Below, piece by piece: positions 16,945 through 25,977 of a stretch of 64,000 nt of DNA. Position 1 is the first letter of the stretch. Every line of letters starts with the position of its first letter. The position numbers and the translations under genes are program-made. Origin of the DNA: Pseudomonadota bacterium (lineage in GTDB: Bacteria; Pseudomonadota; Gammaproteobacteria; Steroidobacterales; Steroidobacteraceae); contig JANXWS010000003.1 of the NCBI GenBank assembly GCA_025351005.1, forward strand, positions 62,001 through 126,000, given 5' to 3'. The notes under the pieces were generated by a model. That model was not told the DNA's origin. It was given only the letters and a program-made list of their open reading frames with translations, and did not search any database.

Positions 16945-18861
16945 GTGGACAGCAACCCCGACCCCGCCGCCCTTTCGCCCGAGCGCGCCGCAGGCGAGCT
17001 GCGCGCGCTGCTCGAGGCCGCCGTCGACGGCGTCATCGTCATCGATCATGACGGGCGCATCACCACCTTCAATCCTGCCGCCGAACGCCTCTTCGGCTAT
17101 CGCGCCGCCGACCTGATCGGCGAGCGCGTCGAGGTGCTGATGCCGGAACCGGATCGCAGTGCCCACGGCGGCTACCTGCAGAACTACCTGCGAACGGGGC
17201 GCGCGCGGATCATCGGCATCGGTCGCGACGTGACGGCCCAGCGCCGGGACGGCACGCTGTTTCCGGCCTCGCTCGCGGTCGGCGAAATCCGCGGCTCGAC
17301 CCCGCCGCGCTTCGTTGCATTCATCCACGACATCAGCTCGCGGCAGGCGGCGTTCGACGAGTTGCGCCGCGAGCGTGACCGGGCGCAGAGCTACCTGGAC
17401 CTCGCGCAGGTGATGCTGGTCGCCATCGACGGCGGCGGCCGCATCGCACTGATCAACCGCAAGGGTTGCGAGATCCTGGGCTACACCGAGGCCGAGCTCG
17501 TCGGCCGCGACTGGTTCCTTGATTTCGTCCCCGAACGGCACCGCGAGGCGGCGCGCGCGGTGCTGGCCGCTGCGCTCGACGGCTCGGCCGGGCCGCCCGC
17601 GTATGCGGAGGACACGATGCTGGCGCGCGACGGCTCCCGCAAGCTGATCGCCTGGCGCGCGACGCTACTGCGCGACGAGCGGGGGCTCCCGGTCGGATTG
17701 CTGATGTCGGGCGAGGACATCAGCGAGCAGCGCCGAGGCGAGCGCGCGCTGAAGCGCAGCGAGTCGCTGCTGCGTTCTGCGCAGGCGTTCGCCCATCTCG
17801 GCAACTTCGAGGCCCACGTGTCGGGCGGGCCGCTGCACTGGTCCGAGCAGATGTACGCCATCGTCGGGCGCGATGTCGGCGACGGACCCGTGGACCCGCA
17901 GGAGTTCGCGGCCCGCTACGTGCACCCGGACGACCGTTCGCTCTACCAGCGCGACTGGCAGCGGGCGCTCGCCAGCACCGGCAGGTTCGACCTCGAGTAC
18001 CGGCTGCTGCGCGCCGACGGCAGCACGCGCACAGTGCACTCGCTGGCCCAGATCCTGCCCGGCGCGGACGGCGACTCGCGCGTGATCACCGGCACTCTGC
18101 ACGACGTGACGGAACGCAGGCTCGCCGGCGAAGAGCTGCGCCAGAGCCAGGAGCGGCTGACGCACGTGGCACGGCTGTCGACGATGGGCGAGATGGCAGC
18201 GGGCCTCGCGCACGAGATCAACCAGCCGCTGACCGCGATCGCGACCTACTCGCAGGCGGCGGTGCGCATGATCGACCGCAGCGGAGGGATCGAGGCGTGC
18301 GAGCTGCGCGACCCGCTGGTGCAGATCACGGCGCAGGCGCTGCGCGCCGGCGAGGTCATCCGGCGACTGCGTGGCCTCGTCCGCAACCGCGCGACGCACG
18401 CGGAATCGCTCGACGTCAACCGGCTGATCGAGGAGCTGCGGGTGCTCTCGGAACCGGACGCGCGGGTCAACGACGTGCGCCTGACGATCGAGCTGGCCAC
18501 CGGTCTGCCGGCGATCAGCGCCGACCCGGTGCAGCTTCAGCAGGTGCTGCTCAACCTGATCCGCAACGCCATCGACGCCACGCTCGAGGCGCCGGACGCG
18601 CCGCGCGAGGTGGTGGTAAGGAGCCAACTGGTCGCCGACGGCGTCGAGGTCGGCGTGATCGACCACGCCGGCGGCATTCCCGACGACGTTGCTGCGCAGC
18701 TCTTCAACCCGTTTTTCACGACCAAGCCGGAAGGCACCGGGCTCGGCCTGGCGATCTCCCGCTCGATTATTCGCGCGCATCGCGGCAAACTGGGACACCG
18801 GCCCACGCCCGGGGGTGGGACCACGTTCTACTTCGTGCTACCCCCGCTGCCAGGAGCCTGA
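16945..18861 (+). CDS. FixL-like heme-PAS sensor histidine kinase
   Basis: A 638-residue soluble kinase with no membrane segments. Three PAS domains lie at about 15-130, 145-265 and 275-395, followed by HisKA (His-423 in LAHEINQPLT) and HATPase (NLIRNAID, GTGLGLAISRSI). The first PAS carries the FixL heme signature: His-74 in SAHGGY followed by Arg-94 in RIIGIGRDV, the same 20-residue spacing as the heme His and oxygen-contacting Arg of rhizobial FixL, and then QRRDGTLFPASLAVGE. It is therefore probably an oxygen sensor. It is transcribed with the FixJ-like gene 1 bp after its stop. Confidence 0.9.
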   Translation: MDSNPDPAALSPERAAGELRALLEAAVDGVIVIDHDGRITTFNPAAERLFGYRAADLIGERVEVLMPEPDRSAHGGYLQNYLRTGRARIIGIGRDVTAQRRDGTLFPASLAVGEIRGSTPPRFVAFIHDISSRQAAFDELRRERDRAQSYLDLAQVMLVAIDGGGRIALINRKGCEILGYTEAELVGRDWFLDFVPERHREAARAVLAAALDGSAGPPAYAEDTMLARDGSRKLIAWRATLLRDERGLPVGLLMSGEDISEQRRGERALKRSESLLRSAQAFAHLGNFEAHVSGGPLHWSEQMYAIVGRDVGDGPVDPQEFAARYVHPDDRSLYQRDWQRALASTGRFDLEYRLLRADGSTRTVHSLAQILPGADGDSRVITGTLHDVTERRLAGEELRQSQERLTHVARLSTMGEMAAGLAHEINQPLTAIATYSQAAVRMIDRSGGIEACELRDPLVQITAQALRAGEVIRRLRGLVRNRATHAESLDVNRLIEELRVLSEPDARVNDVRLTIELATGLPAISADPVQLQQVLLNLIRNAIDATLEAPDAPREVVVRSQLVADGVEVGVIDHAGGIPDDVAAQLFNPFFTTKPEGTGLGLAISRSIIRAHRGKLGHRPTPGGGTTFYFVLPPLPGA

Positions 18862-18862
18862 G

Positions 18863-19480
18863 ATGAAGGAAAAACCCGCAACCATATTCGTCGTCGACGA
18901 CGACGACGCGGTGCGCACTTCGCTGCGGTTGCTGCTCCGGTCGGTCGGCCTGCCGGTCGAGACTTTCGGTTCGGCGCAGGCATTCCTCGACGCGTTCGAC
19001 GCCGAGCGGGCGGGCTGCCTCGTGCTCGACATCCGCATGCCGGGGATGAGCGGACTCGAGCTGCAGCAGCGCCTGAACGAGATCCACGCGATCATTCCGA
19101 TCGTGTTCATCACCGGCCATGGCGACGTGCCGATGGCCGTCGAGGCGATGCAGCACGGCGCCGTCGACTTCATCCAGAAGCCGTTCCGCGACCAGGACCT
19201 GATCGACCGCATCAACCAGGCGCTCGAGAAGGACCGCGACAACCGCGCCGGCCTCAAGGAGCGCGACGCGATCCAGGACCGCATGCGGCAGCTGACCCCG
19301 CGCGAGCGCGAGGTGCTCGAGCACGTGACCCGCGGCAAGGCCAACAAGGTCATCGCCGGCGACCTCAACGTCAGCCAGCGCACCGTCGAGATCCACCGCG
19401 CGCGGGTCATGGAGAAGATGGGCGCGTCCTCCCTCGCGCACCTCGTCCGGATGGTCATCGAGGCGGAGCGTGCGGCTTGA
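18863..19480 (+). CDS. FixJ-like response regulator (receiver + LuxR HTH)
   Basis: A 205-residue cytosolic transcription factor, presumably phosphorylated by the upstream kinase. The receiver domain (1-120) has the acidic pocket VVDDDD, phospho-acceptor Asp-56 in LVLDIRMPGMSG, ITGHGD and KPF. The LuxR/FixJ DNA-binding domain (140-200) reads LTPREREVLEHVTRGKANK and VSQRTVEIHRARVMEKM, the FixJ/NodW subtype. FixJ normally activates fixK or terminal-oxidase genes; none is visible here, so its targets lie elsewhere. Confidence 0.92.
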   Translation: MKEKPATIFVVDDDDAVRTSLRLLLRSVGLPVETFGSAQAFLDAFDAERAGCLVLDIRMPGMSGLELQQRLNEIHAIIPIVFITGHGDVPMAVEAMQHGAVDFIQKPFRDQDLIDRINQALEKDRDNRAGLKERDAIQDRMRQLTPREREVLEHVTRGKANKVIAGDLNVSQRTVEIHRARVMEKMGASSLAHLVRMVIEAERAA

Positions 19481-19586
19481 CCGCGGTCGCCTAGGTAACT
19501 TCCCGACTACGCCCGCCGGCGCCAGCTGCCAATACTGACTCGCACGAGCAGGGCGGGATCCTCCCCCGCCTGCGGATGTGCGCACC

Positions 19587-20000
19587 ATGGCTAGCCGCCC
19601 GACCGACATTCACACCCAACCGCCGGTGATCGTCTGCGTGGTCGACCCCGATCCGCTCGTGCAGCGCAGCGTAGCCCGGCTGCTCGGCCCGCTCGGCGCG
19701 GCCGTCGAGGGCTATGCGACCGCCGGCGAGCTGCTTGCCCGGCTGCAGTTCGCGGTGCCCGCTTGCATCATCGTCGAGAACCGGCTGCCGGACATGCCGG
19801 GGATCGCGCTGCTGCAGGAACTGCGTGCGCGCGGCCTGCAGATCCCGACGATCATGCTGTCGGGCGACGACGATGTCAGGGACGCCGTGAGCGCCATGCG
19901 CGCCGGCGCCATCGACTTCATCGAGAAGCCGTTCATCGATCGAGCGCTCGTGACGCAGGTGGCGCCGATCATTGACGCGGGTGGCCGGTCCCGCGGCTGA
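19587..20000 (+). CDS. Stand-alone receiver domain with Glu at the phospho-acceptor site
   Basis: A 137-residue single-domain response regulator closely resembling the FixJ receiver (IDFIEKPFIDRALV near its end). Alignment by eye to FixJ places Glu-64 (IIVENRLPDMPG) where FixJ has Asp-56 (LVLDIRMPGMSG). The pocket acid (Asp-20/Asp-22), Ser-92 and Lys-114 are retained. Such a receiver cannot be phosphorylated in the usual way and may mimic the phosphorylated state or sequester a partner. The ATG at 19587 is preferred over an in-frame GTG at 19578. It sits 106 bp downstream of the fixJ-like gene and was probably made by duplication of it. Confidence 0.82.
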   Translation: MASRPTDIHTQPPVIVCVVDPDPLVQRSVARLLGPLGAAVEGYATAGELLARLQFAVPACIIVENRLPDMPGIALLQELRARGLQIPTIMLSGDDDVRDAVSAMRAGAIDFIEKPFIDRALVTQVAPIIDAGGRSRG

Positions 20001-20008
20001 GACCGCGG

Positions 20009-20965
20009 TCAGCGCCGGCCCAGGTCCGCGCGCGGGTCGAACGGCAGTTCGCGACGCAGGCGCTCGTACGCCTCGCGAGCCGCGGGCGTCTCCGCCGGCG
20101 GCAGTACGATCTTGAGTTCGACGTACTGGTCTCCCGGCGGGTCGCCCGGCAAGCCGCGGCCGCGCAGCCGCAGCTTCTGGCCGCCGCGGGCACCCGCCGG
20201 AACGCGCAGGTCGACCGGACCGCCAAGCGTCGGCGTCGACACCTGCGCACCGAGCGCTGCTTCCCACGGCGCCACCGGCAGCTGCAACGTGACGTCCCTG
20301 CCGGCGACCTGGAAGAGCGGGTGCGGCAGGATCTCGACCTGCAGCAGCAGGTCGCCGGCCGCGGCTCCGCCGACGCCGGCGCCGCCCTGGCCGCCGAGAC
20401 GGATCACCTGGCCCGACATCACGCCGGCCGGCACCTGCACGCGAAGCTTGCGCTCGCGCACCGCCACGCGGCCGTCCGGCGTCTGCTCGGCGTGGTCGAG
20501 CGCAATGTCGCGGCTGACGCCCCGGTAGGCTTCGTCGACCGTCAGGTCGAGCCGCGCCTGCCGGTCCTCGCCGCGGCCGTGGAATCCGCGGCCACCGCCC
20601 TCGACGGTGGTGAACGGGCTGTCGGCGCCGAACAGGCTCGAGAAGAAGTCGCTGAACCCCGAACCCGCCTCGGCGGACGGGCGCGGACGGCCCCGGAACT
20701 CGAAGTTGCGGCCCCAGTCGGGCGGTGGGCGGAACTGCTGGCCGCTCTTGAAGTCGTGCCCGAGCTGGTCATAAGCGGCGCGCTTTTCCGTGTCCTTCAG
20801 AACCTCGTAGGCCTCCTGGACCTCCTTGAAGCGCGCCTCCGCATTCTTCTCCTTGCTGACGTCCGGGTGGTACTTGCGCGCCAGCTTGCGATAGGCGCGC
20901 TTGACCTCGTCGGCCGTCGCGCTGCGCGCGACGCCGAGCATCTTGTAGTAGTCGCGGTATTCCAT
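20009..20965 (-). CDS. cbpA: DnaJ-class co-chaperone CbpA
   Basis: A 318-residue J-domain protein. The J domain (1-70) has the HPD tripeptide at 33-35; a Gly/Phe-rich linker follows; the C-terminal substrate-binding domains (about 130-300) include VPAGVMSGQVIRLGGQGGAG. It lacks the cysteine zinc repeats of DnaJ, so it is the CbpA type: a co-chaperone for DnaK. The ATG at 20965 starts MEYRDYYKMLGV, the standard N-terminus, so the longer upstream frame is rejected. No CbpM modulator gene is adjacent. Confidence 0.93.
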   Translation of the reverse strand: MEYRDYYKMLGVARSATADEVKRAYRKLARKYHPDVSKEKNAEARFKEVQEAYEVLKDTEKRAAYDQLGHDFKSGQQFRPPPDWGRNFEFRGRPRPSAEAGSGFSDFFSSLFGADSPFTTVEGGGRGFHGRGEDRQARLDLTVDEAYRGVSRDIALDHAEQTPDGRVAVRERKLRVQVPAGVMSGQVIRLGGQGGAGVGGAAAGDLLLQVEILPHPLFQVAGRDVTLQLPVAPWEAALGAQVSTPTLGGPVDLRVPAGARGGQKLRLRGRGLPGDPPGDQYVELKIVLPPAETPAAREAYERLRRELPFDPRADLGRR

Positions 20966-21213
20966 GCGGATCGGTGGCCGGATCGTTGCGCTGCAGATGG
21001 AGAGTCGGCGGCCGCTTTTCAAGTTCCGCCGGCACGTCGCTGGAGCTGCATGTCGCGGCCGCGGCGCCGCGCCGTTCCCAGTGCCGACTATAGGCGTTCG
21101 CCATTTCGGCCGCGCGCCAGCATTAACGCCGCTTCATGGACGCTGCCGCCTTGCTGGCCGGGTCGGGTCCCGGGGCGGTATGCTCCGCGTTTGCACCCTC
21201 TGGCGATGCCCGC

Positions 21214-22869
21214 ATGAACCGCGACCGGGATGACCGGCACCAGGCCCGTGTCTGGACGCTGCTGCTGGTCGCGTGCGGCGTCGCGTCGTTCGCCCTGCTC
21301 GGACTGCGTCCGCTGTTCAATCCGGACGAAGGCCGCTACGCGGAGATCCCGGCGGAGATGCTGGCGTCGGGCGACTTCACGGTGCCACACCTGAACGGTG
21401 TCGCCTACCTCGAGAAGCCGCCGCTGCAGTACTGGCTGACCGCGCTCACGCTCGCAACCTTCGGCCACAACGAGTTCGCCGCCCGCCTGGTGACGGCCGC
21501 GAGCGCGCTGTTGGCGCTCTGGTTCGTTTACCTGCTTGGCCGGCGCGCGTGGAACGCCGAGCGCGGCCTGGCCGCGGCGGCGATGACGGCGAGCATGCTG
21601 CTGTACGTATTCCTGGGGCAGCTGGTCACGCTCGACATGTTGCTGTCCTGCCTGCTGACGATTGCCACCACCGCCTTCTGCCTCGCGCAGCTCGACCGCG
21701 ACGGCGCGCCCGCGCGGACGCGCCGTTGGATGCTGGTCTGCTGGGCGGCGATGGCGGCGGCGACGCTCACCAAGGGCCTGATCGGCATCGTACTGCCGGG
21801 CGGAGCGCTCGTGCTGTACACGGCCCTGCAGCGGGACCGCACCGCGTGGCGACACCTGCACCTCGGCGCGGGACTGGCGCTCTACGCGCTGCTGGTGCTG
21901 CCGTGGATCCTGCTGGTCGAGCGGGCCCATCCCGGCGCGCTCGATTTCCTGGTCGTGCGCGAGCATTTTCAGCGCTACCTGACGCGGATGCACGACCGCT
22001 ACCGGCCGTGGTGGTATTTCGCCGAGATCCTCGCGGCCGGCTCGCTGCCGTGGCTGCCGCAGGTGCTGCGCGCGCTTGCCGGGGGCTGGCGCGCCGCCGC
22101 GCCCCGCGGCCAGTTCGACGTCGGCAGGCTGCTGTGGGTCAGCGCGGCATTCACGCTCGTGTTCTTCTCGCTCTCGGACTCCAAGCTGCCGCCGTATATC
22201 GTGCCGGTGCTGCCGCTGCTCGCGCTGCTCGGCGCCGGCGAGGGTGCGGACGGCGCGCTCGACCTGCGGCTCGCGGCCGCTCTGCAGGCGCTGCTCGGCG
22301 CAGCACTCGGCGTCGCCATCGTGGTGGCCGGAGGTCTGAGTCTCGTGGGTGACCCCGCGTGGACGTTTGCGACGCTGCGGCCGTGGTTGGTCGCGGTCGC
22401 GGCGCTGCTGCTCGTCGGCGGTGCCGCGGGCCTCCGGCTGCAGCGGCACGATTTCGGCGCCGGCCGCCAGCTGGTCGCGGCAACCGGCTTCGTGGTGGCG
22501 CTGACGCTGATCGCCGGCGGCGCCACGGCGATCGCCGGCCGCTACTCGGCGAAGCCGCTGCTGGCCGCGGCCGGCCCGCTCGCCGCCGGCGCGCCGGTGT
22601 ACACGGTCGAGACCTTTGACTGGACGCTTCCGTTCTATCTGCAGCACGCGGTCGTGCCGGTGGCCTGGCGCGGCGAGCTCGACTACGGGCTGAGCGCCGA
22701 TCCGGCGGCCGGTCTCGCGACGCTGGCGGAATTCGAGGCGCGCTGGCGGGACGCCGGGGCCGCCTACGCGCTCGTGCCGCACGCGACCGCCGCGCGGCTG
22801 CGCGGTGACGGCATCGCGATGCGGGTGCTCGCGCAGGACTTCGACAACGTGTTCGTTAGCCGCCGGTGA
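21214..22869 (+). CDS. arnT: ArnT-like lipid A aminoarabinose transferase (GT83)
   Basis: A 551-residue polytopic inner-membrane glycosyltransferase (about 12 membrane segments) that moves 4-amino-4-deoxy-L-arabinose from undecaprenyl phosphate to lipid A at the periplasmic face. The first periplasmic loop carries the family motif FNPDEGRYAEIPAEM and then YLEKPPLQYWL. The C-terminal domain is short. The start at 21214 (MNRDRDD) is placed just before the first hydrophobic segment; an in-frame ATG at 21136 would add 26 unconvincing residues. The stop overlaps the next gene (GTGA). Context (arnB, C, A, D downstream) supports ArnT over the PMT mannosyltransferase relatives. Confidence 0.88.
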   Translation: MNRDRDDRHQARVWTLLLVACGVASFALLGLRPLFNPDEGRYAEIPAEMLASGDFTVPHLNGVAYLEKPPLQYWLTALTLATFGHNEFAARLVTAASALLALWFVYLLGRRAWNAERGLAAAAMTASMLLYVFLGQLVTLDMLLSCLLTIATTAFCLAQLDRDGAPARTRRWMLVCWAAMAAATLTKGLIGIVLPGGALVLYTALQRDRTAWRHLHLGAGLALYALLVLPWILLVERAHPGALDFLVVREHFQRYLTRMHDRYRPWWYFAEILAAGSLPWLPQVLRALAGGWRAAAPRGQFDVGRLLWVSAAFTLVFFSLSDSKLPPYIVPVLPLLALLGAGEGADGALDLRLAAALQALLGAALGVAIVVAGGLSLVGDPAWTFATLRPWLVAVAALLLVGGAAGLRLQRHDFGAGRQLVAATGFVVALTLIAGGATAIAGRYSAKPLLAAAGPLAAGAPVYTVETFDWTLPFYLQHAVVPVAWRGELDYGLSADPAAGLATLAEFEARWRDAGAAYALVPHATAARLRGDGIAMRVLAQDFDNVFVSRR

Positions 22870-23999
22870 CCGCCATGCAGGATTTTCTTCCGTTCACGCG
22901 CCCGACGATCGACGACGAGACGGTCGCCGCCGTCGCCGCCGTCCTGCGCTCCGGCTGGATCACGTCCGGCCCACGGACGCAGGAGCTCGAGCGCGAGCTC
23001 GCGGCGTACCTCGGTCCCGGACGCGAGGTGCGGCTGATGACGTCGGCGACCGGCGGCCTCGAGATGGCACTGAAGGCCATCGGCGTCGGCCCGGGCGACG
23101 AAGTGGTCGTGCCGGCGATGAGCTTTGCGGCGTCGGCCAACGTCGTCGTGCGCCTCGGCGCGCGGCCGGTGTTCGTCGACGTCGAGCTGCGCTCGCGGAA
23201 TGTCCTGCCGGACGCGGTGGCCGCGGCGCTGTCGCCGCGCACGCGCGCGATCATGCCGGTGCATTTCGCGGGCCTCGCCGCCGACCTCGACCCGCTGCTC
23301 GCGCTCGCGCGCGAGCGCGGCCTGCGGGTCGTCGAGGACGCGGCCCACGCAATCGGCACGCGCTACCGCGGCCGGCTGGTCGGAAGCTTCGGCGACATCG
23401 CTTGCTTCAGCTTCCACGCCAACAAGAACATGACGACGATCGAGGGTGGCGCGTTGAGCTACGCCGATCCGGCGCTCAGCCTGCCGCTGGAGCGCGAGCG
23501 CTTCCATGGAATCACCAAGGATGCCGCCGGCAACGTCGACGTCTTCGGCGCCGGTGGCAAGTACAACCTCACCGACGTCGCCGCCGCCGTCGGCCTCGGC
23601 CAGCTGCGGCGCCTCGAGGCGTTCAACGCGCGCCGCCGCGAGCTTGCCGGGCATTATTTTGCGCGGCTCGGCCCACGCGTCGACCCCGACATCCTGCCGC
23701 TGCCCGGCGACGACGGCCACAGCTGGCACCTGTTCGCGCTGCTCGTGCCGCTCGCCCGCCTCCGCTGCTCGCGCGACGAGTTCATCGCCCGCATGCGCGC
23801 CCGGAGCATAGGCATCGGTGTCCACTACCCATCGATACCGGGCCTCACCTACTATCGGCAGCTCGGCTGGGATCCGGCGGCGTTTCCGAACGCGGCCCGG
23901 ATCGGGGCCGAGACGGTCACGCTGCCGCTGTTCCCCGCGATGAGCACCGGCGACGTCGACCGGGTCTGCGACTGTCTGCTCGAGCTGCTGCAGTGCTAG
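22866..23999 (+). CDS. arnB: UDP-4-amino-4-deoxy-L-arabinose aminotransferase ArnB
   Basis: A 377-residue PLP enzyme of the DegT/DnrJ/EryC1 family which transaminates UDP-4-keto-pentose. Visible features: FTRPTIDDETVAAV, the nucleotide-sugar region GWITSGPRTQELE, EDAAHAIGTRYRG with the PLP-contacting Asp-158, and Lys-187 in FSFHANKNMTT as the Schiff-base lysine. The GTG at 22866 overlaps the arnT stop; an ATG three codons later is possible. The gene order differs from enterobacterial arnBCADTEF. Confidence 0.92.
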   Translation: MTAMQDFLPFTRPTIDDETVAAVAAVLRSGWITSGPRTQELERELAAYLGPGREVRLMTSATGGLEMALKAIGVGPGDEVVVPAMSFAASANVVVRLGARPVFVDVELRSRNVLPDAVAAALSPRTRAIMPVHFAGLAADLDPLLALARERGLRVVEDAAHAIGTRYRGRLVGSFGDIACFSFHANKNMTTIEGGALSYADPALSLPLERERFHGITKDAAGNVDVFGAGGKYNLTDVAAAVGLGQLRRLEAFNARRRELAGHYFARLGPRVDPDILPLPGDDGHSWHLFALLVPLARLRCSRDEFIARMRARSIGIGVHYPSIPGLTYYRQLGWDPAAFPNAARIGAETVTLPLFPAMSTGDVDRVCDCLLELLQC

Positions 24000-24009
24000 A
24001 GGCGCGCCC

Positions 24010-25014
24010 GTGAACGATTCGTCCCCCGTGCTCTCGGTGGTGATCCCCGTCTATAACGAGCAGGCGGTGCTGCCCACGCTGTTCGGGCGGCTGTACCCGG
24101 CGCTCGATGCGCTCGGCACCGGCTACGAGGTGCTGTTCGTCAACGATGGCAGCCGCGACGAGTCGGCGACCCTGCTGCGCGGCCAGTTCGCGCTCCGGCC
24201 GGCCGAGACGCGCGTCGTGCTGCTGCAGGTCAACTTCGGCCAGCACGCCGCGATACTCGCCGGCTTCGAGCTCGCGCGCGGCCGCTACGTTGTGACGCTC
24301 GATGCCGACCTGCAGAACCCGCCAGAGGAGGTCGGCAAGCTGCTGCGCGAGCTCGAGGCCGGTCACGACTACGTCGGCACCTGGCGCGCGAACCGCCAGG
24401 ACCTGTGGTGGCGGCGGATCGCATCGCGCCTCGTGAACCTGATCCGCGAGCGCGCGACGCCGATCAAGATGGCCGACCACGGCTGCATGCTGCGCGGCTA
24501 CGGGCGCACCGTGGTCGACGCGATCAACTCGACCCGCGAGAACGTGACCTTCATCCCGGCGCTCGCCTCGATTTACGCCGCCAATCCGACCGAGATCGAG
24601 GTCAAGCACGACGAGCGCGCGGCCGGCGAGTCCAAGTACTCGCTCTACCGGCTGATCCGCCTGAGCTTCGACCTGATGACCGGTTTCTCGACCGTGCCCC
24701 TGCAGGCGTTCTCGCTGGTGGGACTCGCGGTGTCGGCGCTCTCGGGGGCGCTCGTCGCCTACCTGCTCGGGCGGCGCCTGTTCCTGGGTCCCGAGGTCGA
24801 CGGCGTGTTCACGCTGTTCGCGATCGTGTTCTTCTTTCTCGGCATCTCGCTGTTCGGCATCGGCCTGCTCGGCGAGTACATCGGCCGGATCTACCTGCAG
24901 GTCCGGCAGCGGCCGCGCTACATCATCGGTGCCGTCCTCGAGCAGTCGCCGCGCCGGCCGGCCGCCGGCGGCGAACCGCCGGAGCGGCGCCAGCCGCAGG
25001 CCGGCGCGCCGTGA
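24010..25014 (+). CDS. arnC: Undecaprenyl-phosphate 4-deoxy-4-formamido-L-arabinose transferase ArnC
   Basis: A 334-residue GT2 glycosyltransferase loading the formylated sugar onto undecaprenyl phosphate at the cytoplasmic face. The GT-A domain holds VVIPVYNEQAVLPTL, FVNDGSRDES and the metal motif LDADLQNPPEEV; the polyprenyl-type ending has two C-terminal membrane segments (about 235-260 and 268-295), then LLGEYIGRIYLQVRQRPRYI. The GTG start at 24010 is 10 bp past arnB. The stop overlaps the formyltransferase start (GTGA). Confidence 0.92.
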   Translation: MNDSSPVLSVVIPVYNEQAVLPTLFGRLYPALDALGTGYEVLFVNDGSRDESATLLRGQFALRPAETRVVLLQVNFGQHAAILAGFELARGRYVVTLDADLQNPPEEVGKLLRELEAGHDYVGTWRANRQDLWWRRIASRLVNLIRERATPIKMADHGCMLRGYGRTVVDAINSTRENVTFIPALASIYAANPTEIEVKHDERAAGESKYSLYRLIRLSFDLMTGFSTVPLQAFSLVGLAVSALSGALVAYLLGRRLFLGPEVDGVFTLFAIVFFFLGISLFGIGLLGEYIGRIYLQVRQRPRYIIGAVLEQSPRRPAAGGEPPERRQPQAGAP

Positions 25015-25973
25015 CGGGTCCCGCCAGCAGCGTCGTGTTCGCCTACTCCGAGGTCGGCGCGCGTTGCCTCCGCGCACTGCTCGAGGCCGGCGTCGACGTC
25101 CGCCTGGTCGTCACGCACGAGGACGACCCCGACGAGCAGCGCTGGTTCGCGGGCGTAGCGGAAATCGCGCGCGGCGCGGGTTGTCGCGTCGTGATGCCGG
25201 CCGACCCGGCCGAGCCGGCGCTCGCGGCCGACATCGCGGCGCTCGCACCCGACTTCATCCTCTCGTTCAACTACCGGCGCATGCTGCCGGCGGCGATCCT
25301 CGGGCTCGCACGCCGCGCCGCCCTCAACATGCACGGCTCGCTGCTGCCGAAATACCGCGGCCGGGCGCCGGTCAACTGGGCGGTGCTGAACGGCGAGCGC
25401 GAAACCGGCGCGAGCCTCCACTACATGGTCGCGAAACCGGACGCCGGCGCGCTCGTCGGCCAGCAGGCCGTACCGATCGGCCCGGACGACACCGCCTTCG
25501 AGGTCGTCGGCCGGGTCGCGGAAGCGGCGGTCAGCGTGCTCGTCCAGAGCCTGCCGCGCCTGATCGACGGCACTGCGGCGGCGACGCCGCTCGACCTCGC
25601 GAGCGGCTCCTATTTCGGCCGCCGCACGCCGGCCGACGGCGAATTCGACTTCGGCTGGGCCGCCGTGCGGATCCACAACCTGGTTCGGGCAGTCGCACCG
25701 CCGTTCCCGGGCGCGTTCACGCGCTTCGGCGCCGCGGTACTGCGCGTGCACCGCACCCGCCGCCGCGACGGCGGCGCGCGGCACGCCGCCGCCGGCCCGT
25801 GCCTGCTGGTCGAGGACGGCGTGGTCCTGGCGCAGTGCGGCGACGGCGCACGCCTCGAGCTCGTCGAGGCGCTGCTCGACGATCTGCGGCTCGACGCCGC
25901 GCAGTTCCTCAAGGCCTTCGGGCACGACCCGGTGCCCGCCCGCCCGCAACCGCGGGCCCAAGCGAGAGCGTGA
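25011..25973 (+). CDS. arnA: UDP-Ara4N formyltransferase (ArnA N-terminal half as separate gene)
   Basis: A 320-residue protein of the methionyl-tRNA formyltransferase fold which N-formylates UDP-L-Ara4N with 10-formyl-tetrahydrofolate. Active-site residues of the ArnA formyltransferase domain are present: Asn-106, His-108 (LNMHGSLLPKYRGRAPVNWA) and Asp-144 (AKPDAGALVG). The C-terminal OB-like domain includes the SYFGRRTPADGEFDF motif. In E. coli this is fused to the decarboxylase; here a stop and a 4-bp gap separate the two. The GTG start overlaps the arnC stop. Confidence 0.92.
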   Translation: MTGPASSVVFAYSEVGARCLRALLEAGVDVRLVVTHEDDPDEQRWFAGVAEIARGAGCRVVMPADPAEPALAADIAALAPDFILSFNYRRMLPAAILGLARRAALNMHGSLLPKYRGRAPVNWAVLNGERETGASLHYMVAKPDAGALVGQQAVPIGPDDTAFEVVGRVAEAAVSVLVQSLPRLIDGTAAATPLDLASGSYFGRRTPADGEFDFGWAAVRIHNLVRAVAPPFPGAFTRFGAAVLRVHRTRRRDGGARHAAAGPCLLVEDGVVLAQCGDGARLELVEALLDDLRLDAAQFLKAFGHDPVPARPQPRAQARA

Positions 25974-25977
25974 CCTC

